Below, piece after piece: positions 1 to 11,000 of a DNA stretch of 64,000 nt. The notes under the pieces are model-generated. The model worked only from the letters and a program-made list of their open reading frames with translations. It was not told the origin of the DNA and searched no databases. Each line of letters begins with the position of its first letter. Position 1 is the stretch's first letter. Where the stretch lies: positions 2,515,351 through 2,579,350 of the forward strand of contig NZ_HG315671.1 of NCBI RefSeq assembly GCF_000723205.1, given 5' to 3'. Position numbers and translations under genes: made by a program. The DNA comes from Formosa agariphila KMM 3901. Its GTDB lineage: Bacteria; Bacteroidota; Bacteroidia; Flavobacteriales; Flavobacteriaceae.

Positions 1-1552
1 TATCAATATCTCCACCTATATTATTTTCCTTATAACCTTCCATAATAACTTTAAAAGCATGTGCATAATTTGTTGGTAAACGTTTAGGAGCCTGAATAAC
101 CAAACCGCTTTCATTACGCACCCAACTCAGTTGTTCGTCACTACCTAAAAGTGTAATACTTTCTATTTTTGAATTTAAAACCCCTATTGAAGTAGATAAC
201 GATTTTACAACAATTTCTTTTTCCGGTGTGTCCATAACTATAATATAAAATTCTTTATCTGATTTTTTTGTAAATCTGATATCTGTGTTCTTATATTCAA
301 TTTTAAATTTTTCAACTTTATGTCCTCCTTCAGGTAAACGCGTTGGCCCTTCACCAAATATAGTCCAAGGTCGCGTGCCATAAATAGCGTCTCCATTAAC
401 GTTTAACCACGCCCCCATTTCAGTTAACAAATCTTTCATGACCTGCGGAATAGAGCCATCTGGGTTTGGTGGTACATTTAAAAGCATCAAACCATTTTTA
501 GAAACAATGTCTACTAAAATATCAACTAACTCATTTGGTGTTTTAAATTCTGCACCCGGTCTATAAAACCAAGCACCTGGAGATGTATCAGTTAACCATG
601 TTGATGTCTTTGGCTGATTTGGCCTCCCACGCTCATAATCTTTAATGGCTACCGTTTCTGTAAATGTAGATTCTTTATAAGACACCACAACCTCTTTATT
701 CCATTCTAATCCTTTATTATAATAATAGGCTAAAAACTTTAATCTAGATTCTTCCGTCATGTTTTCTAACCACCAATCGAACCAAATAACATCTGGTTGA
801 TATACATCTATATATTCCTTAAGTTTAGCCCACCAATCCTTATAAAATTGAGCATCGGGCGTATCAGATTCTAAACTATGCGGATTTGTATATAAATCAT
901 AATCTTCTGGATCCACACCTCCATATTGATGCGCTGGTGCAAAATATTTCCATGTAAATGCATGATGAAAAGAACCTATAAATTTAAGCCCTTTCCCTTC
1001 TATTTCTTTTTTTAACTCTGCCGACGGATCAATGCCTCCATAATTCATAGAATTCCATCTTGTAGCTTTACTATCCCACATGGCAAAATTATCATGGTGC
1101 ATAGCCACCGGACCGGCAAATTTAGCTCCAGATTTAGCAAACAAATCTGCCCACTCTTTAGCATTAAAAGCCGTTGGCTTAAATTCCTCAATAATATGTT
1201 TATATCCAAAAATGGCAGGATCTCCATATTTTTCTAAATGATGTGTATAATTAGAAGTCGGTTTCCCATTTTTATTTGGTACTTTTACACCATCTTCATA
1301 CATCTTCATACCATGCCATCCTGCGTAAAACGTATCAGGATTCGTACCTTCGAAAGCTGCAGATACCGGACCCCAATGAGCATAAATTCCAAATTTAGCA
1401 TCTTGAAACCAATCCGGAGCAGCATTAACATGAGCTATAGATTCCCAACTTTCTTCATATTTGTTGATTTTCTCAGCTTGTTTAACAGCGTTTTGACCAT
1501 AAGTTTGTGTCAATCCAAGTAGTAATCCTAAGGATAATTTTAATGTTTTCAT
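1..1552 (-). CDS. GH29 alpha-L-fucosidase/alpha-L-galactosidase family, truncated by the window edge
   Basis: Exo-acting retaining glycosidase of family GH29. The reading frame opens at an ATG at 1552 and stays open to base 1, so only the extreme C-terminus is missing. It starts with a Sec-type signal peptide (MKTLKLSLGLLLGLTQTYGQ). GH29 hallmarks follow: KFGIYAHWGPVS near residue 45, FAGPVAMHHDNFAMWDS near 150, and PDVIWFDWW near 255, whose Asp is the expected nucleophile. It is the last visible gene of a minus-strand group behind a GH16 (3204-4040) and a sulfatase (1644-3155). GH29 enzymes in porphyran loci of gut Bacteroides act as exo-alpha-L-galactosidases, so L-galactose released from porphyran is a more likely target here than L-fucose; that is inference from context. 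It shares family and architecture with the GH29 at 19830-21344 but is clearly a different paralogue. Confidence 0.9.
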   Translation of the reverse strand, partial: MKTLKLSLGLLLGLTQTYGQNAVKQAEKINKYEESWESIAHVNAAPDWFQDAKFGIYAHWGPVSAAFEGTNPDTFYAGWHGMKMYEDGVKVPNKNGKPTSNYTHHLEKYGDPAIFGYKHIIEEFKPTAFNAKEWADLFAKSGAKFAGPVAMHHDNFAMWDSKATRWNSMNYGGIDPSAELKKEIEGKGLKFIGSFHHAFTWKYFAPAHQYGGVDPEDYDLYTNPHSLESDTPDAQFYKDWWAKLKEYIDVYQPDVIWFDWWLENMTEESRLKFLAYYYNKGLEWNKEVVVSYKESTFTETVAIKDYERGRPNQPKTSTWLTDTSPGAWFYRPGAEFKTPNELVDILVDIVSKNGLMLLNVPPNPDGSIPQVMKDLLTEMGAWLNVNGDAIYGTRPWTIFGEGPTRLPEGGHKVEKFKIEYKNTDIRFTKKSDKEFYIIVMDTPEKEIVVKSLSTSIGVLNSKIESITLLGSDEQLSWVRNESGLVIQAPKRLPTNYAHAFKVIMEGYKENNIGGDID

Positions 1553-1643
1553 TTTTAATATTTTTCACACGAACTTGAGGACGATTCGTTGGTTATATAT
1601 TTAAGTTTTGACCTCAAACTAAGTCATAGTATTATTTAGAAAC

Positions 1644-3155
1644 TTATATTTTAGTTTTTACACCACTTTCTCTAGTTTCATTGTATAAATTGAATAATAG
1701 ATCAACCTTTGCCTTATATTTCGAGTTATTAATCAAATTTTGTTTTTCATGTTCTTCAATATTTTCATTTAAATTAAAGAGTGCCATAGGTGTTCGTGTT
1801 AAATCAGACTTATCTTTTTTATCAAAGTTTATAATCAGTTTCCAACCATCTTTTATGATAATGCCTTCTTTTCCTGTTCCAGATTGTGCTATTAAATACG
1901 GATGTACTTTATTATTGTTTTCACCTAAAAGAATAGGCAATAAATTAGCTGAATCTATACCTTGATTTTCTGCTAATTTTTGATTGGTTAGTCCTGCTAA
2001 AGTGCCTAAAATATCTAATCCTAAAACAGGTGTTTTTGAGAGAGATTGACTTTTAATCTTTCCTGGCCATGAAGCTATAAATGGAACTCTGTGTCCACCT
2101 TCGTAGGGTTGGTTTTTTCCGCCTCTATAAATATCGTTAGATTGATGTCCGGACTTTATCGTTTCTTTTCTTAATAGTCCGCCATTGTCTGAAGTGAATA
2201 TGATGATTGTATTATCATAAATCCCTTTCTCTTTTAAAGTCTGCACTAACATTTCCATTTGAACATCTAATTCTTTTACCATATCTAAATGGTGGGAAGG
2301 TGTCGAACCTGAAATAGTTTTTCCATTCAATGTTTTAGAAGGTGAATGTGGTAAATGCACGGCAAGTGCACAGTAATACATAAAGAAAGGTTGATTAGCT
2401 TTACTATTTTTAATAAAATTTACAGCCTTATTTACAAGAAGTGGTCCCATATTATGTGGGTCCCAATACGTATCTCCTAAACCTTCATCTTTATCTAATT
2501 TCACACCTATTTTAGTCATATTTTCCTGAGAAATATATCCTATTTCAGATTTCGGATTTAATGGCATCCAGCTTTCATTCTCATAGACCACATAGGGTAC
2601 ATTTTGAATTCCTGAAGGAAATGTAATGCTATAATCAAATCCATTATCCTTTGGTCCTTTTCCTGCAATTTTACGTACATCAACATCTAATTCAACCTTT
2701 TTTCGTGGTGATCTATAAATTTGAGTAGAATCATCTTTTTTAAGAAAATCCATTCCAAAACCCCATTTACCAAAAAAGGCGGTGCTATATCCGGCATTCT
2801 TCATAAGCTTACCAAGAGTTAACTGGCTAGGTTCTATTGGAGAAGGTTGATAAGCCCCCCATACTCCCCAAGGTGCATAACTTCTGTAACAATTATTTCC
2901 TGTCATTAATGCATAACGAGATGGTGCACATAATGCAGCTGGAGAATGTGCATCTGTAAATACTATACCTTCTTTTGCTAATGCATCTAACGCTGGTGTC
3001 TTTAAAACGGTATCGTCTGAATTCATATTCCGGTAATAGGATATATCACCTACACCAATATCGTCTGCTAAAATAACAATCACATTTGGTTTTTGCTGGG
3101 CAAACATGTTTAAAGCCATGCCCAAAACTATGCTGAATAGAAACCGTTTTTTCAT
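1644..3155 (-). CDS. S1-family formylglycine-dependent sulfatase
   Basis: Type I sulfatase that hydrolyses sulfate esters, here presumably on a sulfated red-algal galactan. A signal peptide (MKKRFLFSIVLGMALNMFAQ) sends it to the periplasm or beyond. The N-terminus has the metal-binding ILADDIGVGD motif. The sulfatase signature CAPSR lies near residue 80 within SPAALCAPSRYALMTGN; its Cys is the one matured to formylglycine. A second metal-site stretch, IIIFTSDNGG, lies near residue 320. The length of 503 aa is usual for the family. It sits 48 nt behind the GH16 gene and 91 nt ahead of the GH29 gene on the same strand, so the three are probably co-transcribed. The sulfated position cannot be read from sequence; galactose or L-galactose 6-sulfate is the obvious guess. 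Confidence 0.92.
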   Translation of the reverse strand: MKKRFLFSIVLGMALNMFAQQKPNVIVILADDIGVGDISYYRNMNSDDTVLKTPALDALAKEGIVFTDAHSPAALCAPSRYALMTGNNCYRSYAPWGVWGAYQPSPIEPSQLTLGKLMKNAGYSTAFFGKWGFGMDFLKKDDSTQIYRSPRKKVELDVDVRKIAGKGPKDNGFDYSITFPSGIQNVPYVVYENESWMPLNPKSEIGYISQENMTKIGVKLDKDEGLGDTYWDPHNMGPLLVNKAVNFIKNSKANQPFFMYYCALAVHLPHSPSKTLNGKTISGSTPSHHLDMVKELDVQMEMLVQTLKEKGIYDNTIIIFTSDNGGLLRKETIKSGHQSNDIYRGGKNQPYEGGHRVPFIASWPGKIKSQSLSKTPVLGLDILGTLAGLTNQKLAENQGIDSANLLPILLGENNNKVHPYLIAQSGTGKEGIIIKDGWKLIINFDKKDKSDLTRTPMALFNLNENIEEHEKQNLINNSKYKAKVDLLFNLYNETRESGVKTKI

Positions 3156-3203
3156 TTGAAATGTATTACTCTTTTATTTATTTATTTATTTAATACTGAA
3201 AAC

Positions 3204-4040
3204 CTACTCTATTTCCCATGTTCTTACCCATTCATATTGTGTAGTTCGCTGCTCCCATGTACCATGCACAACCAAACCACCATCTTCTGGAACAGGATTC
3301 CAATCGTAAGTTTCAATAGCCATTTGAATGAATGCAGGCATATCCCATTCTATAGTAGGATTTAAGGTATAAGCATATTTACCATCTAGATAAAAAAGGA
3401 TTTCTGTTGGTGATTTCCACCATGCACCATACACATAAAAGGCTTCATGATTTTTAGTATTTGGTCGAATCTGTTTCTGAACACGTTTACTTTCGGGATT
3501 ACAAGTCGTGGTACGATGAATTGCATTAGAATGGAATATTTGATCCCATTCTTTAGCCCAGTCTTCAGTTTTATCAGTGATTCTTCCTACACACTCCTGA
3601 ATATCTAATTCCTGTTTTTTCTCGCAATCATATTTAGTCATTAACCAAAATGTAGATGACATAACCGTTTGATTTGCCTTCATTTTTGCTTCGAAATAAC
3701 ATCCTACTTTACCAGGAAATAAGGAACGAACAATTCCTCCTTGATATATAAATGTTTTTCCTTTTGAATTCACCGGTTGTTCTAATTTACCCACCGTTAC
3801 ATTTAGTTTTCCATCTTTAAGAGTTACATTTTCTGATTTAAATAGTCCGGGTGGTCGTCCGTCCCAATTCCAATCATTTCCAACGGGTTCACTTTGCCAT
3901 TTTGATGTATCTAAATTATTCCCCTCAAATTCATCTGATAAGTTTTCAACTAAAACCCATTCTTTTCCATCAGAAATTTCAGGAAGCTGACTAAACGCGA
4001 CGTTATATATTAAAAATATGAAGATGCTAATTTTTTTCAT
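3204..4040 (-). CDS. GH16 endo-galactanase (beta-agarase/porphyranase type)
   Basis: Endo-acting retaining glycosidase of family GH16, 278 aa, with a signal peptide (MKKISIFIFLIYNVAFSQ) and no extra domains. The catalytic motif ELDIQECVG lies near residue 140 and keeps the E-x-D-x-x-E pattern (nucleophile Glu, assisting Asp, acid/base Glu). The aromatic-rich C-terminus ends in WVRTWEIE, like the closing strand of other algal GH16 enzymes. It is the first gene of a likely GH16-sulfatase-GH29 transcription unit; the upstream gap holds a TACATTTG box on the minus strand at 4162-4169. It differs in length and motif (DIQECVG) from the other three GH16 proteins here, suggesting a separate cleavage specificity. 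Agarase, porphyranase and kappa-carrageenase specificities cannot be separated by eye. Confidence 0.85.
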   Translation of the reverse strand: MKKISIFIFLIYNVAFSQLPEISDGKEWVLVENLSDEFEGNNLDTSKWQSEPVGNDWNWDGRPPGLFKSENVTLKDGKLNVTVGKLEQPVNSKGKTFIYQGGIVRSLFPGKVGCYFEAKMKANQTVMSSTFWLMTKYDCEKKQELDIQECVGRITDKTEDWAKEWDQIFHSNAIHRTTTCNPESKRVQKQIRPNTKNHEAFYVYGAWWKSPTEILFYLDGKYAYTLNPTIEWDMPAFIQMAIETYDWNPVPEDGGLVVHGTWEQRTTQYEWVRTWEIE

Positions 4041-4161
4041 TGTTATGAGTTTTGTTAAATATTTACATCAATACAGTTCAATTTCGGATAAAAATCTATT
4101 TATAAGGGAAGGTTAATCCAAAAGTTAAAAAATGATATATGTGTTGTATTCTTATATTTTT

Positions 4162-4169
4162 CAAATGTA
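4162..4169 (-). promoter_or_regulatory. candidate -7 box (TACATTTG) of the GH16-sulfatase-GH29 unit
   Basis: Read on the minus strand this is TACATTTG, a full match to the Bacteroidota TAnnTTTG element, 121 nt ahead of the GH16 start. The same octamer occurs ahead of the GH29 gene (21422-21429) and the TPR regulator (56965-56972). No convincing -33 element is visible. The rest of the 4041-4608 gap holds only this box and the terminator at 4544-4575; I see no gene in it. Confidence 0.4.
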
Positions 4170-4543
4170 AATCTGTTACCACTATAAAAGAATAACGTAT
4201 GTTTTAGAAACTAGAACGGATGTTTTTAAAGCATTCCAGACAACCATTCTAGCAAAAAATCAAGACTTATCTATACACAAATCTTGTCTCCTAAATAAGA
4301 TAAAACAAAAGACTAAAAATTAAAACTGAAGCACTATCGACTAGCTTTAGTCCTACATTAATGAAAAACTCTATTAATTAAATTTTGAAATAAGTATAGC
4401 GTCAGTTTTACCTCGCCATCGGATATAGATACATCCATTTGGGCTTATGATACTATCGCTGAATATTCTCCAGTTAATTTATTAATTCTATAACCTATTA
4501 AGAGCGTCTATTATCTTAATATAATGAAAGATTTTTATAAAAA

Positions 4544-4575
4544 AAGCGTGTTCTTGAAGATTCAAAAACACGCTT
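4544..4575 (-). terminator. intrinsic terminator of the first SusC/SusD operon
   Basis: Arms AAGCGTGTT (4544-4552) and AACACGCTT (4567-4575) form a 9-bp stem, with further pairing TTGAA/TTCAA inside the loop. On the minus strand it is followed by a run of T, and it starts about 30 nt after the stop codon of the 4609-6207 gene. This marks the end of the SusC-SusD-surface protein transcription unit. Confidence 0.8.
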
Positions 4576-4608
4576 AAAAATTATTAATTGACTTTGAGCT
4601 ATTCCGGT

Positions 4609-6207
4609 TTAAGGACGCTCTTCTTTAACAAGAATTGAAAAGTCATCAAAATAAACTGTAGCATCGGTAGTGTTGTCTGCATTAGACAAAACTCTTAAAT
4701 AGAATTTAGACAACGGTATTGTACTATTGTATTCAGCAGTTACAGTAACCCATTCACCTATTGGGTGTTCAAAGTTATTCCATAATTGCCAGCCCCAATT
4801 TTGGATTAAAAATAGATTTATTTGTGAAGGTGGTGCAATTCCAGTAGCTCCTTCAGCAATAAACATTTTATAACTTACAACATACGTTTTATCGCCTTCG
4901 AAAATTAAAGGTTGACTAAACACAGCTTCTGCCGATACGTTAGCTTGTCCAGAAGCGATTTCAAGTTTTAAGCTATAGTCGCCACTAGCGGCTTGATCTG
5001 TAGAGTAAGAAACTATTCCTTGGTTGTCAAAATAGTTTGTCCATGTGCCGTCGTTTGCATCTAAATTTGAAATATTATCTGGTACTAAATTAGTTGTATC
5101 CATAATAACTGGAATATCGCTAAACATGCTAGCTGTTCTTGTATCGGTAGACAAAATTTCTGTTCCTATATAAGAGACTGTAATAACATCTGGGCGATAA
5201 ATAGGGTCTACTAATTTTAGATTGAGTTTCGTACCATCGTTTTCGTCTATAGTTACTGAAGCCACAGGAAATTGAATGTCGTTTACCATAACCGTGAAAA
5301 ACTGCTCTTGATTAGTAAACGGAGCAAATTCGCCATTATAAGTAACAACAATAGTTTCATCTTCACGCTCATAAATATCACCGTTTATTTCAAAAGGTTT
5401 GCTAGAAGGAATTACTTTTATAGGTGCAGGTATTCTATATACGTCACCATCTGATGGAATGTTCTCTCCAGACCTATTAGAGTTAATACTACCTCTAAAG
5501 TTTCCTAATTTATTAAATTGAATATTCGCTATAGAGTCGTTAGAAGTTGCATAATTAGTTTCTGTTTCTAAATCAAATATGCTCCAACTTCTTCCTGTTG
5601 GTTCTCCAATAGTAGTAACATCTATGAACTCTAAAAATTCGCCTGCTTCTACATATATTGTATCGGTAGACTTATGATTAACAACTTGGTCGTTTTGTTT
5701 TACTATAATTTCTGGAATAATCGTATCATAAACTTTTACTCTAAATGTCGTATCGATTACCCATTTATTATCAATCCATTCCGATCCAAGAAAATAATTA
5801 TCTACACCATCGTTACCTCTAAAGGTTACCGAATCTTTAAATGTGTTATAAAGTCTAACCCACTTAGTTCCTGATTCTTGAAAATATAAGTTAATGGTTT
5901 TTTCTTTAGATGATTGTGCTCCAGGGTGTATTATTTTTGATTCGTAGTCGGTATCATTCCTTTCTATTGGTCCTTCTAAGATCGAAATACCCGTGTCAAG
6001 AGTCCATTCATGGTCTATAGCACCTTGCGAAAGGTCACTAAATGTCATAAAATCGTAAATGTTTAACTGTAACTCTTTAGCTTGTCCTTTACTAGTATAA
6101 AAACCAACGTCGGACAGTTCTGTTGGTGCATCATACATATCATCGCTTTGGCATCCAACCAAAGCTCCGAAAAGTAATATGATACCTAAGTATAATTTAT
6201 TTCTCAT
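4609..6207 (-). CDS. surface glycan-binding lipoprotein (SusE/SGBP-like) with C-terminal CBM-like domain
   Basis: Probable outer-membrane glycan-binding partner of the adjacent SusC/SusD pair. The N-terminus is a lipoprotein signal (ILLFGALVGCQSDD; lipobox Cys near residue 19). The middle has beta-rich PKD/Ig-like stretches, for example HEWTLDTG near 70 and SWSIFDLET near 205. The last ~160 residues (NLVPDNISNLDANDGTWTN onwards) look like a jelly-roll carbohydrate-binding module ending in ATVYFDDFSIL, the usual last strand of CBM4/9/22-type folds. It is the third gene of the operon, 26 nt after SusD. The protein at 33557-35131 has the same layout and the same position in the second SusC/SusD operon. 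No catalytic motif is visible, so a binding role is inferred from position and fold. Confidence 0.75.
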   Translation of the reverse strand: MRNKLYLGIILLFGALVGCQSDDMYDAPTELSDVGFYTSKGQAKELQLNIYDFMTFSDLSQGAIDHEWTLDTGISILEGPIERNDTDYESKIIHPGAQSSKEKTINLYFQESGTKWVRLYNTFKDSVTFRGNDGVDNYFLGSEWIDNKWVIDTTFRVKVYDTIIPEIIVKQNDQVVNHKSTDTIYVEAGEFLEFIDVTTIGEPTGRSWSIFDLETETNYATSNDSIANIQFNKLGNFRGSINSNRSGENIPSDGDVYRIPAPIKVIPSSKPFEINGDIYEREDETIVVTYNGEFAPFTNQEQFFTVMVNDIQFPVASVTIDENDGTKLNLKLVDPIYRPDVITVSYIGTEILSTDTRTASMFSDIPVIMDTTNLVPDNISNLDANDGTWTNYFDNQGIVSYSTDQAASGDYSLKLEIASGQANVSAEAVFSQPLIFEGDKTYVVSYKMFIAEGATGIAPPSQINLFLIQNWGWQLWNNFEHPIGEWVTVTAEYNSTIPLSKFYLRVLSNADNTTDATVYFDDFSILVKEERP

Positions 6208-6233
6208 TTTGTTATATTTTAAAATTTTGAGTC

Positions 6234-8003
6234 TTATTTGTATAATTCAGGGTTAGTTATTAACTCACTATTAGGTAGTGGCCAATATGCGTGTTCTGAT
6301 TCGATGTAATTTTGAGATGCTTCTTGAAATTCGTTCCAGTTTGGATCTACAAGTGGATCATCTGTAGGCAGTTCTTTTAAAATTGTTCCCCATCTCGTAA
6401 TTTTAGTACCATCAGGCATAATTACTTCATAATTATCTGCTGTATAGCGTCTTTGTGCTAATTCTTGAAAACGGCTCTTTTTAATGCCCCAACGATTTAA
6501 ATCGATGTTTCTATTACCGTCACCTTCAGCTGATAGTTCTAAAGGATACTCTTTAAATCTTAAATGATGCATTAACGTCTCTGCTGTATATGAGATGTTA
6601 TCGTGATCGCTAGAAGGATATTCTCCTGTGCCATTAGCACCTAACAACTGTACTGCAGAACGGTGTCTAACCTTATTAATATAAAGCAAAGCTTCTTCTA
6701 CATCACCTAATTCTATCATGCACTCGGCATATTGTAAATAAACTTCTGCAAGTCTAATTAAACGCTCGTTAATGGCCGATCTCACTTTACCTGGAGAAAT
6801 AAGATCTTCATTTTTTTCTCCCAAATCCCAATTGGTATGTTTTCTCCAGTAGCCTGTCATTTTTACATTAAAGTTTGTAGCCTGTCCAGGTGTATCAAAA
6901 CCGTAATAGCCTAAATCTGGATCGTCTACTAAAGCAATAGACCACGATGTTCTTAAACTAAATTTTCTAAACTTTTCGTTTCCTTCTTCATCAATCACTT
7001 TGTTTCTATTGTCTGAATAATCTAGTTTTTCATTTCTGTATTCTAATATTAACCAGTTTGCTGCAACGGCGTTTCTCCAACCTTGGACACCGGTGAATTT
7101 TTTATTGTAAGAACCTGTATTGGCAACATCACGACTATCCCAAGGACCTAATTCGTTTTTATAATCCATAGAATAACTTACTTCTAAAATAGATTCGCTA
7201 TTAAACTCATCTAAAGTCGTAAAGTTACTACCAATATTAGGTGTTAAACTATAACCGAAATCGTTAATCACACTTTTAAAATAGGTAGCTGCTTCATCGA
7301 ATTCTCCGTTGTATAAATGGGTTTGTCCCATTAAAGCCACTGCTGCTCCTGCTGTAACACGACCTAAATCTTTGCCTTCCCATTTAACAGGTAAATTTTC
7401 GGCTGCAAATTTTAGATCTTCCATGTAAAAAGCTCTTACACTCGCTGCATCTTGGATAGGTTGATAAAAATCAGCTTCATCTTCTGGAACTTCACTAAAA
7501 ATAGGTATGTTACCCTCGTTAAAACTGTGGTAAAGAATAAAGTAATTGTGACCTCTTAATAAACGAGCTTGCGCTAATATTAATTTGGCTGCTTCCTCGT
7601 CTTCTTCCTTATCAAAAGTTCCTAACAATTTTTGGGTAGCATTAATAACCTGATTTGCGGCAAATATGGTTTTATAGTTCTGTGCCCATTTATTGTTAAG
7701 TTCTGGGGCGGCATTATTGAATGTTTGCTGGTAATATACATTACTGTTGGTAGGGCGCTGATAGCCACTTCCCCAAGCTAAATCAGATCGAAGTAATTCA
7801 TCAACTAATATTATATTATTGGCACTACTCCAATGTTTATAAAGAGCTGTTAACCCAAGATCTACATCGTCTAAGGTTTCCCAAAAAATATCTGTAGAAA
7901 TATTATTGGGATTTGTTTGATCTAAATAATCGTCAGAACAACTACTAAAAGTCAAGAATATGACTAATGTTGTTACTATTTGTGAGAAATATATTTTTTT
8001 CAT
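6234..8003 (-). CDS. susD: SusD/RagB-family glycan-binding lipoprotein
   Basis: Outer-membrane lipoprotein that caps its SusC transporter and binds the incoming oligosaccharide. The lipobox is in VIFLTFSSCSDDYLDQTNPN, followed by the usual SusD opening (ISTDIFWETLDDVDLGLTALY). TPR-like helices are visible around ARLLRGHNYFILYHSF near residue 145, and the C-terminal RagB part has NERLIRLAEVYLQYAECMIE and RNIDLNRWGI. The length of 589 aa is typical. It lies 20 nt downstream of SusC and 26 nt upstream of the surface-binding protein, all on the minus strand. The glycan is inferred from neighbours to be an agar or porphyran oligosaccharide. Confidence 0.95.
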   Translation of the reverse strand: MKKIYFSQIVTTLVIFLTFSSCSDDYLDQTNPNNISTDIFWETLDDVDLGLTALYKHWSSANNIILVDELLRSDLAWGSGYQRPTNSNVYYQQTFNNAAPELNNKWAQNYKTIFAANQVINATQKLLGTFDKEEDEEAAKLILAQARLLRGHNYFILYHSFNEGNIPIFSEVPEDEADFYQPIQDAASVRAFYMEDLKFAAENLPVKWEGKDLGRVTAGAAVALMGQTHLYNGEFDEAATYFKSVINDFGYSLTPNIGSNFTTLDEFNSESILEVSYSMDYKNELGPWDSRDVANTGSYNKKFTGVQGWRNAVAANWLILEYRNEKLDYSDNRNKVIDEEGNEKFRKFSLRTSWSIALVDDPDLGYYGFDTPGQATNFNVKMTGYWRKHTNWDLGEKNEDLISPGKVRSAINERLIRLAEVYLQYAECMIELGDVEEALLYINKVRHRSAVQLLGANGTGEYPSSDHDNISYTAETLMHHLRFKEYPLELSAEGDGNRNIDLNRWGIKKSRFQELAQRRYTADNYEVIMPDGTKITRWGTILKELPTDDPLVDPNWNEFQEASQNYIESEHAYWPLPNSELITNPELYK

Positions 8004-8023
8004 TTGCTGTATCTTGTTTTTAA

Positions 8024-11000
8024 TTAAAAATCAAATTGTACACCTAACATGGTTAGTCTCGTAACAGGGTAGGTCCCTTTATCGATACCTCTTGTACTTA
8101 GTCCGTTGTTACCCACTTCAGGGTCATACCCGTCATAATCTGTAATTGTAAGTGGGTTTTGAGCAGAAAGGTAGATTCTGAATTTAGAAATACCCATCTT
8201 TTGAGTTGTTTCCTTAGGAATTGTATATCCTAAAGCAATATTTCTTAATCTTACAAAAGACCCGTCTTGTAACCACAGGTCTGTTGCACCTCTTAAGTTA
8301 TCGTGTACTGCATTCCTAAAAACTGGAATATGAGACGTTTCATTTTGTGGCGACCATTGGTAAACTAAGTCTCTATGAGTATTACTTTTATAAGCTAAAG
8401 CTTTGTTACCATTTATAATTTCGCTACCATAAGATGCATACCATTGCATAGAAAAATCGAAATTCGCATAGAAAGCATTAAAGTTGAAACCCATTTCGAA
8501 TTCTGGTGTTCCACTACCTGCGTATTGTCTATCTTCTAAATTTATTTCACCATCACCTACATCTGGTATTCCATCTCCATTTGTATCTATAGTTAAGGCA
8601 TCTATGTAACGTAAATCTCCTATTTTAGCTGTTGGCACAATTTCTTGGTAAGCCGCTAGTTCATCGTCGTTGCTAATAATACCATCTGTTTGCCATAAGA
8701 AAAAGGCTCCTGCTTCGTAACCTTCCGCAAGAGCAGACACTTTATCAGAGTCATTGGTATGACCTGAAACGGTACTATCGTTAAAATATAATAATTTATT
8801 AGTACCACTCATTTTGGTAATCTCATTTATATTTCTTGAATAGGTGATATTGGCATCCCAAGAAAATTTACCAGCAGATTTATATCCTAAAGCTAATTCA
8901 AGACCTTGATTAGTCATATCTCCAACATTTAAAATAACATCACCTCCTTGACCTGCACCAGCTGTTGGCGGGAGTAAAACCGGGAATAACATGTCCTTCT
9001 TATCTGTATTGTACACATCGGCACTTAAAGTAAGTTTGTTACGAAAAAAGCCCATATCTACTCCAAAGTTTGTCGATACTGAGGTTTCCCATTTTACATT
9101 CTTATTAGCAAAATCTTCTTGTATAGCTCCTAGGGCTAGATTTTGATCTCCGTCTAATCCAAAAACATAATCTCTATCTAAAACAATATTTGCGGTATAG
9201 CTATAATCTGGTATACCTTGGTTACCTGTTGTACCTTGACTAGCTCTTATTTTGAAAGACGTAAATGTCTTTTTTATTGGCTCCCAGAAGTTTTCGTCTG
9301 ATACTACCCAACCCGCAGAAAAGGAAGGAAATACGCCCCAGTGTTCTTGTTGAAATCTAGACGATCCGTCGCGACGTACACTAGCACTTAAAATATATTT
9401 TCCCTTATAATTGTACTGTGCTCTGGCTAGCATACCAATTAAAGTGCTTTCTCTATCTTGGGTCCATTGATTCGTACCCGATCCAGCATTTGGATCTGAA
9501 GTTGCTCCGTTTAAAACGGTAATATCATTATTTAATATGTCGTATTTTTCACCAAAAAATTCAGAATAAGAGTACTTTTCTAACGAGTATACACCCGTTA
9601 AGTTAATTGAATGGTTTCCGAATGTCTTTTTGTAGTTTAGAATGTTTTCCCAAGTATTTTTCTTAGTTAAAGTACTTAAGTTTTTAATTTTAGAACGTTG
9701 GTTAGACACTTCATTACCATCTAAATCGTATGCTAAAAATTGCGGATTAATAGTTATTCTAGTTCCGTTATTAAAACTTCCAGAGTAACGTGTAGTTAGA
9801 TTTAAATTTTTAGCTAAACTATAAGTAGCACTTATATACCCATCAAAATAGTTGTTTTCTAGATTGTCTTGTTGTATTAACTTATAACCTAAAGTAGACA
9901 TTTGTGCTGCTGCATTTCCGTCTCCGGCATCAGCTACAAGTTCTGCATCTGGATCTACTTCAGGACGTAAAGGATTATATGATATGGCATCAGATAAAAG
10001 GCCCCAAGGTGCAAATTCTTGATGTTCTACTCGAAAAGAAATCCCTGTATCAATTTTTAATTTTCCTTTGGTGTATTGGGTATTCGACCTCACGTTTAAT
10101 CGATCGAAGCTTGAATTGATTATCGAACCTTCCTGATCGTAATAATTGGCACTAACATTATAGGCCAAATCTTCTTTTCCACCGGCTACTCGAACACTGT
10201 AGTTTTGAGTTAAAGCAAAATCGTTAAGCACCACTTCCATTAAATCGGTATCTCTAGTGATAGCGTTTGGGTTTTGTTCTACTTCAGTCCAAGTGTTTCC
10301 ATAATAAGTATCTTGTAATGCAGCTCCTGTTAAAAATTTAGTATACAAATACTCTTCACGATTTAATAAAGGTGTTCCTGAAGTAATACTTTGAATACCA
10401 GAATACCCTTCTACATTTACTTGCATAAGTCCTTTTTTGGCTTTCTTAGTAGTAATTAAAATTACACCTGCCGCACCTCTAGTACCATAAATTGCAGCAG
10501 AAGCCGCATCTTTTAAAACGTCTATGGTTTCAACTTCACTAACACTTAGTTTAGGATCGCCTTCAAAAGGAATCCCATCTACCACATATAGTGGTCTGTT
10601 ATTTCCAAATACAGAGGTTAATCCCCTAATTTGGATATTAGCTTCAGCACCTGGTTCTCCAGAACTAGCCTGTACATTAACTCCAGCAATTTGCCCTTGT
10701 AACGCCGAAGCGACATCGGCTGTGGCCGATTTTGATAGTTCTTCGTTGTCTACTTGTGCTACAGCACCAGTAATTTCCTTTTTCTTTTGTTGACCATAAC
10801 CAACAACCACAACTTCATCTAATACCGAAGTATCTGTTTCTAAAGTTACATTTATGGTTGTTTTACTACCAACAGCGATTGTTTGTGTTTTGTAACCTAA
10901 ATTACTAAAAGTTAGTTTTTGATTATTAGAGACATCCAACTGATAATTTCCATCGAAATCAGTTACCGTTCCGGTACTGGTTCCTTTCACAAAAACATTA